From Novosphingobium sp. (GTDB lineage: Bacteria; Pseudomonadota; Alphaproteobacteria; Sphingomonadales; Sphingomonadaceae): a stretch of 64,000 bases of DNA. The notes below the pieces were generated by a model that worked only from the letters and a program-made list of their open reading frames with translations, did not search any database and had not been told where the DNA came from. The stretch spans positions 1,043,501-1,107,500 of the forward strand of contig JACKKX010000001.1 of assembly GCA_024236215.1 (NCBI GenBank). Reading direction: 5' to 3'. The translations under genes were made by a program, and so were the position numbers. Positions within the stretch are counted from its first letter, which is position 1, and every line of letters starts with the position of its first letter. Of this stretch, positions 6,613-14,454 are shown piece after piece.

Positions 6613-9364
6613 CAAGGTCGCGCAACTCGATGGAATGGTTTCCCAGCTCATTGCCAGCCAAGACAGGCCAACTGAGGAAAGCATTCGCGAGACGATAGCA
6701 ACGGTCCGGATTCTGCCGATCTTTTCCGAAGTGTCCGACGAAGACGCCGAGCTTCTTGCGCGTGAGCTCGAAGAGCGCATCGGGATCAGCATGGGAATTG
6801 GCGCGGTGATCGGCGAAACCGACTTCAAGCCTTGGCTGAATGATGCTCGGGCCGATGGTCTGATCGAACCGTATTACTGGAACAGATACAGAAAGCTGCT
6901 CGAACAGAAGCGCTTGCCCAAGGATGTCGTCACTTCGACCGACCATGTCACCGATCGCATTCTGGACCGAATGGGCAATCCTCGTGACCGTACGGCATGG
7001 GATCGCAAGGGAATGGTCGTCGGCCACGTTCAGAGTGGCAAGACAGCGAACTATACCGGATTGGTCTGCAAGGCTGCTGATGCAGGATATCGCCTGATCG
7101 TGGTCATCGCAGGCATCCACAATAATCTACGCAACCAAACACAAGCAAGGATTGATGAGGGATTTATTGGGCGAGACACCGGGCGCCTTGAGATGGCAGA
7201 AACCCGGAATCGCCCAAGATACATCGGTGTCGGCACGTTCGATCACAGGCGTTCTCCGGTCAGTCTGACCACTACACTCCGGGACTTCAACAAGGGTACG
7301 GCCACGACCAACACGAGCGAAATCGCGTCGTATTCTGTCCCAGTCGTTTTGGTGATCAAAAAGAACTACCGCACTCTTTCGAACCTCATTGATTGGCTCC
7401 GTGAGCACAGCACAGGTCGGTATTCGGAGATGGTCGATCAGCCCATGCTCCTGATTGACGACGAAGCCGACAATGCCTCCATCAACATCCAGTATGGTCG
7501 GGACGAAGTCTCGCGCATCAATGGACAGATCAGGGACCTTCTGGGGCTTTTCCAGAGAAGTTGCTACGTCGGCTACACGGCCACCCCATTCGCCAACATC
7601 TTCATCGACCCTGATTCTGATGACGAGGTTTACAAGCAGGACCTTTTCCCGAGACATTTCATCATTGGGCTCGATGCGCCCACCAACTACTTCGGTGCGC
7701 GAAAGGTCTTCATCGACGGTATCCCTGATGATGATGATCGCGAGAGGCCGCAGTTCCTGCGCTACATCGACGACAATGGCGATCTGCTCCCGGTCAAGCA
7801 CAAGATCAATCACGACATCACTGCCGTGCCGGAAAGCATGCTCTATGCACTCCGGTGCTTCATCGTGGCCCGCGCAATCAGGAATCTGCGAGGTCAGAAG
7901 AACCAGCACGCGTCCATGCTCGTAAACGCATCTCGCTTCACCGGCATCCAGAACCTTCTGCGCAACAGATTGCATCAGCACTTGAAGGCCATCGAGGACG
8001 CGGTTCGAGTTGATGGTGCGAAGTTCGACGCCGATAACAACGCCGAGATTGCCGAACTGAAACGTTGCTGGGAGGACGAATATCGGGATGCGTGGCCCGA
8101 ATGGGATGATGTCCGCGAGAACCTGCTTCCGGTGGTTGCTTCGGCAACCGTCATGGCAGTGAATTCATCCTCCTCGGAGAGCCTCGATTATGAAGCTGGC
8201 GGCGAGAATGGCCTGACCGTTATTGCGGTCGGCGGATTCTCGCTTTCGCGCGGCCTCACGCTCGAAGGGCTGACCGTATCCTATTTCCTGCGCAACTCGT
8301 TGATGTACGACACCTTGATGCAGATGGGACGATGGTTCGGTTACCGGCAGAACTACGAAGACCTCTGCCGCATCTGGATGCTTCGCGAGGCATCATCCTG
8401 GTACGCTCACATCGCTGAAGCCACCGAGGAGTTGCAGCTGGAGCTGAAGAAGATGGAACGCGCAAATGCCACGCCGGAACAATTCGGTCTCGCGGTGCGC
8501 AGTCACCCAAGTGCGCTGATGGTCACAGCCAGAAACAAGATGGGCTCAGGTCAGAAGCACCTGATGGTTGGCCTATCCAACAATTTCGTGGAAACGACGC
8601 GACTTGGAGCGGGAGAAGCTGCTCTCAATCACAACCGGAAAGTGCGCGACAGGTTCTTGGCTTCACTTTCGCGGAATGGCCATGCTCCCGAAAGTGCGCA
8701 GCAAGTCTCCGGTGGTCAGCTTCTCTCCGGGGTGCCATTCGAGGTCGTCGATGATTTCCTTCGTGATTTCGAGAATCATCCGGACTCCGTACTCTCGGCT
8801 ACTGACCCCATCCGCAGATACATCGACGCGCGGCGTAACGATGAAATGTCGGAATGGGATATCCTTCTGGCGTCCCTCAAATCCCCGGATGAGGCCGAGC
8901 CACTCGAAATCGACGGGTGGAGTATCAATCCGATCAATCGTTCGATCGGTCCTGACGATCTTGCCAACAACATCCTTACAATCAGTGGATCGAGTGCTCG
9001 CGTGGCTTCGCGAGGCATGGAAAAAGCGGGTCTTTCGCCTGATCGCGTGCACCAGGCCGAAGCGGACTATCGCGAAGAGAGAAACCTTGGCCCAGATACG
9101 AAGGTCAACTTCCCGGATCGAGTTTATCGGGCACGCCGCGAGCGCCCGCTTTTCATGCTCTTCAACGTCTCGATCAAGAAGGACGGTGTCGATGAAGCCG
9201 ATCGCCACAGGCTTCCTGATAAGCCCGTAGTCGGCTGGGGGATCAGCTTTCCGCCATCAGCCCGACCCGATCAGAAGGTCGAGTACATCTTGAACACCAC
9301 CAAGCTTCGCGAACTCTTCGGCGAAGATGACAGCGATGAGGACGCGCCGGATGACGAAGAATAA
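6605..9364 (+). CDS. Z1-domain superfamily II helicase/ATPase
   Basis: A 919-residue protein. The start ATG overlaps the stop of the ATPase gene (ATGACTGA). Helicase motifs are clear: Walker A GHVQSGKTANY (from G140), Walker B LLIDDEADNAS, motif III GYTATPFANIF, and late motifs GFSLSRGLTLEGL and QMGRWFGYR. These match the Z1 family (PF10593), known from bacterial restriction-like operons with MORC/MutL-type ATPases. The last third lacks a recognisable catalytic motif and ends in an acidic tail (GEDDSDEDAPDDEE). It probably translocates on or remodels DNA for the downstream nuclease. Confidence 0.9.
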   Translation: MTDKVAQLDGMVSQLIASQDRPTEESIRETIATVRILPIFSEVSDEDAELLARELEERIGISMGIGAVIGETDFKPWLNDARADGLIEPYYWNRYRKLLEQKRLPKDVVTSTDHVTDRILDRMGNPRDRTAWDRKGMVVGHVQSGKTANYTGLVCKAADAGYRLIVVIAGIHNNLRNQTQARIDEGFIGRDTGRLEMAETRNRPRYIGVGTFDHRRSPVSLTTTLRDFNKGTATTNTSEIASYSVPVVLVIKKNYRTLSNLIDWLREHSTGRYSEMVDQPMLLIDDEADNASINIQYGRDEVSRINGQIRDLLGLFQRSCYVGYTATPFANIFIDPDSDDEVYKQDLFPRHFIIGLDAPTNYFGARKVFIDGIPDDDDRERPQFLRYIDDNGDLLPVKHKINHDITAVPESMLYALRCFIVARAIRNLRGQKNQHASMLVNASRFTGIQNLLRNRLHQHLKAIEDAVRVDGAKFDADNNAEIAELKRCWEDEYRDAWPEWDDVRENLLPVVASATVMAVNSSSSESLDYEAGGENGLTVIAVGGFSLSRGLTLEGLTVSYFLRNSLMYDTLMQMGRWFGYRQNYEDLCRIWMLREASSWYAHIAEATEELQLELKKMERANATPEQFGLAVRSHPSALMVTARNKMGSGQKHLMVGLSNNFVETTRLGAGEAALNHNRKVRDRFLASLSRNGHAPESAQQVSGGQLLSGVPFEVVDDFLRDFENHPDSVLSATDPIRRYIDARRNDEMSEWDILLASLKSPDEAEPLEIDGWSINPINRSIGPDDLANNILTISGSSARVASRGMEKAGLSPDRVHQAEADYREERNLGPDTKVNFPDRVYRARRERPLFMLFNVSIKKDGVDEADRHRLPDKPVVGWGISFPPSARPDQKVEYILNTTKLRELFGEDDSDEDAPDDEE

Positions 9365-10334
9365 CGACCCATGGGATGGGTTGAGCGCGGGAGGCATCGA
9401 TGCTCGGAGGGTCAATCAGGGCAACAAGCATGACTTCTTCTGGATCATTTCGGGCAAATCGGAGCCGGGCCTGCTGTTTCGGCTGGAGGCAGATACGGCA
9501 GAGATCAAGCCGCTTCCGAAGTTGCGTTCGCTCGATCTGACCTACCGAAATGTTGCAGGTCACAGAGCGCTGGTCCTGCTGCTCAGGGATGAAGAGCAAC
9601 GGGAACTCTTCGGGAGCCTGTGCAGGGATATCGTGCAAGCGGGAGAGCAGGGAGGCGACAATCGTGATGCCTTGAACCGCTCGATCCGGCGTACGCTGCG
9701 CTGGTACCACCTTCTGCGAGGCGGCAAGAGCGGCTTGCTTTCGCTGGAAGAACAGCGGGGGCTGCTGGGCGAACTCCAGTTTCTCCAGCATCTGATAGAC
9801 CTGATTGGACCACGTGCGGCTATCGAAGCGTGGAAGGGGCCACTCGGATCTTCGAAGGATTTCGAACTCGACGGGTGCCTTGTGGAAGCGAAGGCACGTC
9901 GCGGGGCAGCAAAACCTTTCGTACAGATTTCCTCCGAAGATCAGCTATCGGATGTGGACGGTTGCCAGCTGTTCCTCGTTGTCAGCGCAATCGATGCAGT
10001 CGTGAAGCCGAATGGTCTTACGCTGACCGATTATGTCACAGAGGTCGAGAAGCTGTATGCCGTCGCTGATCCGGAAGCATATTCGCTCTGGGAAGAGGCA
10101 ATCATGTCGACCGGCTTTGATTTCGAGGACGATTATTCCGACCGGCGCTGGAACGTGGGCAAAAGCTTGCATTTTGAAGTTGTCGAAGGCTTCCCAAGAA
10201 TCGCGAACCCGCCGCCCTTGGGCGTCTCCGCAGTACGATACAGTATCAGTCTCGATGCCTGCTCGGATTTCGCCGTCGAGCCGGATTCGCTTGATCACCT
10301 GATCGTCGAGAGGAACGGTTCGTGGACGAACTGA
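9351..10334 (+). CDS. PD-(D/E)XK motif protein (DUF4420-like), predicted nuclease
   Basis: A 327-residue protein starting MTKNNDPWDG behind GATGAGGA; it overlaps the helicase gene by 14 nt. The nuclease core is visible: E141 in GLLGELQFL, D170 in SSKDFELDG, and E179-x-K181 in LVEAKARRG, giving the E...D...ExK arrangement of PD-(D/E)XK enzymes (PF14390 type). It is the best candidate for the DNA-cutting subunit. All predicted catalytic residues are intact. Confidence 0.85.
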   Translation: MTKNNDPWDGLSAGGIDARRVNQGNKHDFFWIISGKSEPGLLFRLEADTAEIKPLPKLRSLDLTYRNVAGHRALVLLLRDEEQRELFGSLCRDIVQAGEQGGDNRDALNRSIRRTLRWYHLLRGGKSGLLSLEEQRGLLGELQFLQHLIDLIGPRAAIEAWKGPLGSSKDFELDGCLVEAKARRGAAKPFVQISSEDQLSDVDGCQLFLVVSAIDAVVKPNGLTLTDYVTEVEKLYAVADPEAYSLWEEAIMSTGFDFEDDYSDRRWNVGKSLHFEVVEGFPRIANPPPLGVSAVRYSISLDACSDFAVEPDSLDHLIVERNGSWTN

Positions 10335-12379
10335 ACGAATACCACCGTCAGCTTATCGCAGAAATTCAGGGTGATGCAGATGCGATGGGCCTCATCACCA
10401 GTGAAGCATTTCTCGACAAGATTGCTGATGTCCTCGATGAAGCTGGAGAGGTCTCCTCGCTCTCGCAGTGCTATTTCGAGGGAAAGTTCGGTTCGAAGGC
10501 CGTCCAGGTAGATGCATACGCGTGGGACCCGACAGACGAAGAGGGCGTATTGAGCGTTCTGGTCTGCGATTTCACTGTCGCCGATGAACCGCAATCAATC
10601 GACAAGACCGAAATCAGCCGTCAGCTCAAGCGGCTTGTCGAGTTTGTCGTTGCCGCGAAAACACGCGACTTCCGCGAGGGCCTGGAAGAGACGAGCAACG
10701 GCTTTGTCCTCAGCGACCTGATTGCTCGGGCTTGGAAGCAGATCAACAAAATCAAGCTCATTCTGGTAACCAATCGGATCAACAAGGCCCGGACTGATGC
10801 CCAGCCTGTCGGCAATATTGGCGGAATTCCGGTTACCTCAAACGTGTGGGACTTGGCTCGCATTTATCGATTCGAGTCGTCAGGCCAGACACGGGAAGAC
10901 CTGATCGTGGACTTCGCCGAATCCTTTGGCGAACCAGTTCCTGTCCTCAAGGCTTCATACGACGGCGCGCCGTTGGAAAGCTATATCGCAGTAATTCCTG
11001 GAGTGCAGCTCGCGGAGATATATGAAAAGTGGGGCGCACGATTGCTTGAAGCCAACGTGCGAAGCTTTCTGCAGGCACGCAACAAGGTCAATCGCGGCAT
11101 ACGTGACACGATCCGTGACGATCCCAGCATGTTCTTTTCCTACAACAACGGACTGACAGCCACTGCAGAGTCCGTGGAAATTGCCGACATGGGAGAGGGC
11201 CTGCTCCTGATGTCTGCCAATAACTTCCAGATCGTGAACGGCGGGCAGACGACGGCTTCGATCCACGCGGCAAGGAAGCTTGCGCCGGAACAGCTGAAGG
11301 ACGTTTTCGTCCAGATGAAGCTGACAGTCGTGCCACCGGAACAGGCGGAAGATGTCGTCCCGCTCATCTCGCAATTCGCGAACAGCCAGAACAAGGTCAA
11401 TGCGGCGGACTTCTTCGCGAACCATCCATTCCATGTGAAAATTCAGGAGTTCTCGCGCCGAATTCTCGCTCCTTCGGGTGATGAGGGATACCGGGAAACC
11501 AAATGGTTCTACGAGCGCGCGCGCGGGCAGTTTGCTGACGAGCGGGGACGCCGTACCGTTGCAGATCGAAAACGCTTCGATGCCGAATATCCTCGGTCGC
11601 AATTCTTCACAAAGACGGATCTGGCCAAATTCGAGAATTCCTACCGCTGCCTGCCCCATGAAGTTAGCCTTGGGGCGCAGAAGAACTTCGGGAAGCTGGC
11701 ACAGTTCATCGGCTCCGATTGGGAGAAGAAGAAGGATTCCTATGATGAGGTCTGGTTCAAGCGGCTGATCGCCAAGGCCATCATCTTTCGGCACCTGGAA
11801 AAACTCGTGCCACAGCAGGAATGGTACGCTGGGGGCTACAGGGCCAACATCGTCACCTATGCCTTCGCCAAGGTTGTCCATGACGCAGACTTGAAGAAGA
11901 AGGTAATCGATCTCGACCGGGTTTGGTCGCTTCAGCGTGTGCCCTCGAACCTTGAACGGGCCTGTCTCGTCGCAGCCGAAGCGGCCAATGCGGTCATCAC
12001 TGCGCCTCCAGCTGGTATCCGGAACATGAGTGAGTGGGCAAAGAAGCAGGGCTGCTGGGCCGAGCTTGCCAAGCGTTCAGTCGAGTATGGTGCCGACTTC
12101 TGGGACAATTTGATCGATCCAGCTGACGCGCAAGCCAATAAGCGATCGGCCAAGAAGGACAGAGAGCTAACATCCGGGATCGAGGCTCAAAGCGAAGTTG
12201 TCATGCAGGGGGCTGAATACTGGAAGCAGTTGCTGGCGTTTGGGCGGTCGATAAGCAAATTGACAGGGCGAGAGCAGGGAATCCTGACGGCCTGCACGTT
12301 CCTGCCCGACCGTATTCCGAGCGAAAAGCAGTCTTCCGCCGCACTGGCTATCGCGGAAAAGCTTGAGGAATTCTACTGA
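10322..12379 (+). CDS. AIPR-family protein of the defence operon
   Basis: A 685-residue protein with a GTG start inside the last 13 nt of the nuclease gene, preceded by GAGAGGAA. The AIPR family (PF10592) signature is clear: FFSYNNGLTA at about residue 271 and NNFQIVNGGQTTASIH at about 300. AIPR proteins were named as abortive-infection phage-resistance proteins and recur with Z1, GHKL and methylase genes; the biochemical role is unresolved. It is the last gene of the + strand operon and converges on the methylase gene, with 15 nt between the stops. Confidence 0.88.
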   Translation: MDELNEYHRQLIAEIQGDADAMGLITSEAFLDKIADVLDEAGEVSSLSQCYFEGKFGSKAVQVDAYAWDPTDEEGVLSVLVCDFTVADEPQSIDKTEISRQLKRLVEFVVAAKTRDFREGLEETSNGFVLSDLIARAWKQINKIKLILVTNRINKARTDAQPVGNIGGIPVTSNVWDLARIYRFESSGQTREDLIVDFAESFGEPVPVLKASYDGAPLESYIAVIPGVQLAEIYEKWGARLLEANVRSFLQARNKVNRGIRDTIRDDPSMFFSYNNGLTATAESVEIADMGEGLLLMSANNFQIVNGGQTTASIHAARKLAPEQLKDVFVQMKLTVVPPEQAEDVVPLISQFANSQNKVNAADFFANHPFHVKIQEFSRRILAPSGDEGYRETKWFYERARGQFADERGRRTVADRKRFDAEYPRSQFFTKTDLAKFENSYRCLPHEVSLGAQKNFGKLAQFIGSDWEKKKDSYDEVWFKRLIAKAIIFRHLEKLVPQQEWYAGGYRANIVTYAFAKVVHDADLKKKVIDLDRVWSLQRVPSNLERACLVAAEAANAVITAPPAGIRNMSEWAKKQGCWAELAKRSVEYGADFWDNLIDPADAQANKRSAKKDRELTSGIEAQSEVVMQGAEYWKQLLAFGRSISKLTGREQGILTACTFLPDRIPSEKQSSAALAIAEKLEEFY

Positions 12380-12394
12380 CGGCCGTCCAGTCGG

Positions 12395-13927
12395 TCAGTA
12401 TGTGTCCGCCATTCGGAGAATTTCGAGCAGCAACTCCCCGATCTGCTTGGCCAGCAGAGGCGGAACGGCGTTGCCGACCTGCACATATTGCTGAGTGCGA
12501 TTGCCTTCGAAGAAGTAGTTGTCGGGGAAGGTCTGAAGACGAGCAGCCTCGCGAACAGTCAGACTGCGGCATTGCTTCGGATCGGGATGGATGAAGTAGT
12601 GTCCATCTTTCGAAATGTGGCTGGTCACTGTCGTTGAAGGGGCGCTCCAAGTCTGAACACGAAATCTGTCCGCGAATTTGCCTGAGGTCCAGTTTCGATG
12701 GTTCGGGGCCAGGTCCTTGGGAAACTCGTCTGCTTTGGGAGAGCGATCGAGCACTTCGGCGAAGGTCGCTGCAAAGGCGTACCGCGCCAAGTCACCCTGC
12801 ATGTGGCCGCGACTTTCATGATTGGGCAATGCGAGTAACCTGTCGTCAGCCAGCCATGCCGCAAGGAAGTTATCAGTGAGCGGAGTGACCCCAGTGCTGG
12901 ACCTTGGTGGCAGGTCGGTCGCCGCTCCAATCTCGCGAGAATATCCGGCAAGCCGCTGCGCAACCTCGGCAAGCCATCCGCCATCGCGGCGACATGCTGC
13001 TGCGGCATCCTTGAAGGCACGAACGACGGCTTGTCGCCATGCCTCCGGGCTGTCGGCGGTTTTGCTCAGCCCGCTTCTCAGGTTCGGCATTCCAGTCAAC
13101 ACGCTGGCAACTGACCGGCGCGTAGGTCGCGAGGTCAGAGATGGTGGCATTCCCAAGTCTATTCCTGATCGGGCGAAAACATCAGCCCTGATGCCCATGA
13201 GGATCACGCGATGGCGGGCCTGCGGCACCCCGAAATCTTCCGCACGGATCACATGCCGAACATGGCCAGAACGCTGATCAGCGACCAGCGGAAGAAGAAT
13301 GTAACTTTCCGGCGCTCCTCCAGCAGCTTTCAGATCTTCGACGATCCGGTCGATCATGCTCTCGCCTGATACCTTTGCCGAGAGCATGCCTTTCACATTC
13401 TCCATGACGAATGCGACGGGCTCTAGTCGCTGCAGGATGCGTATGTACTCGCGATAGAGAAAGTGGCGGTGGTCTGCTTCTGGAACGTAGTCCTGAATGC
13501 CGCGATTTCGGGCGCGGCCAACCAGCGAGTAGGCTTGACATGGCGGACCACCGATCAGGACTGTTCCCGTCGTGGCCTCTGCGGATATCTCGTCGAGCAT
13601 CGGGTCCAGCCAGGCCGTTGCCTCCTCGGTGCCGAGTTCGAGCATCGCCGTTTCGTCAGAGGCAGCCCGCCATTCTCTCGGATAGGCGGCGACCAGTTGG
13701 TCTTTCGATATCTTCCCGCTGATGTACGCGTAGTATGTCTCGGGAGTGTCTTCGAACTGACGGAAGAATGAACGCAGCCGCAGGGTTGCGAAGGCAGATG
13801 GTTCCTTCTCCACTGACAGTGCGATCCGGTATGGACGCTTTCCCTTTTCGTCCTTGATCGCCGCAAACCCCTCGGCAAGGCCACCCGGTCCGGCGAAAAG
13901 GTCGACAGTCTTGAATGCTTGGCTCAT
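12395..13927 (-). CDS. DNA (cytosine-5-)-methyltransferase
   Basis: A 510-residue C5-methylase: motif I VDLFAGPGGL (8-17), motif IV GGPPCQAYS with catalytic C130, motif VI FVMENVKGM, motif VIII GVPQARHRVIL, a variable target-recognition region, and motifs IX-X ending LQTFPDNY and VQVGNAVPPLLA. It transfers a methyl group from SAM to cytosine and would mark self DNA against the nuclease encoded next door. It is transcribed against the ATPase-helicase-nuclease operon and divergently from vsr, so methylation and restriction can be timed separately. The recognition sequence cannot be predicted from this sequence. Confidence 0.93.
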   Translation of the reverse strand: MSQAFKTVDLFAGPGGLAEGFAAIKDEKGKRPYRIALSVEKEPSAFATLRLRSFFRQFEDTPETYYAYISGKISKDQLVAAYPREWRAASDETAMLELGTEEATAWLDPMLDEISAEATTGTVLIGGPPCQAYSLVGRARNRGIQDYVPEADHRHFLYREYIRILQRLEPVAFVMENVKGMLSAKVSGESMIDRIVEDLKAAGGAPESYILLPLVADQRSGHVRHVIRAEDFGVPQARHRVILMGIRADVFARSGIDLGMPPSLTSRPTRRSVASVLTGMPNLRSGLSKTADSPEAWRQAVVRAFKDAAAACRRDGGWLAEVAQRLAGYSREIGAATDLPPRSSTGVTPLTDNFLAAWLADDRLLALPNHESRGHMQGDLARYAFAATFAEVLDRSPKADEFPKDLAPNHRNWTSGKFADRFRVQTWSAPSTTVTSHISKDGHYFIHPDPKQCRSLTVREAARLQTFPDNYFFEGNRTQQYVQVGNAVPPLLAKQIGELLLEILRMADTY

Positions 13928-13997
13928 CTACTCGAAAATCCGATATTACATGAGCCTATTACCAGGCTGACTCTAAGAAGCCAGGGGGTGAATTGCG

Positions 13998-14450
13998 TTG
14001 GCTGACATTGTGGATGCCAAGACCCGCTCGCGAATGATGTCAGGCATTCGCGGCAAGAACACAAAGCCCGAGCTGCTGTTGAGAGGGGAGTTGCATTCCG
14101 CCGGGCTGCGATACCGGCTTCATGGTGCAAAGCTTCCAGGCAAACCGGACCTCGTCTTCGCAAAGTACCATGCGGTTGTTTTCGTGCATGGGTGCTTCTG
14201 GCATCGGCATGAGAATTGTCGCTTTGCCACCACTCCAGCGACCCGTCCGGAATTCTGGGAGTCGAAGTTCACCGCAAACGTCCAGCGAGACGCCAAAAGT
14301 ATGGCTGCGCTCCTGGACATGGGGTGGCGAGTAGCCGTTGTTTGGGAGTGTGCTTTGAAGGATCAGCCTGTCGGATTGGTCGGAAAGTCGGTGCAAGAGT
14401 GGCTCATGAAAGGGGTGGCACCCTCATTGGAAATCCCGGCTACTTGCTGA
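13998..14450 (+). CDS. vsr: Very short patch repair (Vsr) endonuclease
   Basis: A 150-residue protein with a TTG start behind AGGGGGTG; family members begin with the same DIVD...RSRMMSGIRGKNTKPE segment, supporting this start. Key residues match the Escherichia coli enzyme positions: D51 in GKPDLVF, C66, the base-intercalating F67-W68, and H69 in HGCFWHRH. Vsr nicks 5' of the T in T:G mismatches made when 5-methylcytosine deaminates at methylase sites. Its place next to the methylase (70 nt divergent spacer) is typical of 5mC restriction-modification systems. It ends 4 nt before the convergent traA. Confidence 0.95.
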   Translation: MADIVDAKTRSRMMSGIRGKNTKPELLLRGELHSAGLRYRLHGAKLPGKPDLVFAKYHAVVFVHGCFWHRHENCRFATTPATRPEFWESKFTANVQRDAKSMAALLDMGWRVAVVWECALKDQPVGLVGKSVQEWLMKGVAPSLEIPATC

Positions 14451-14454
14451 ATCT

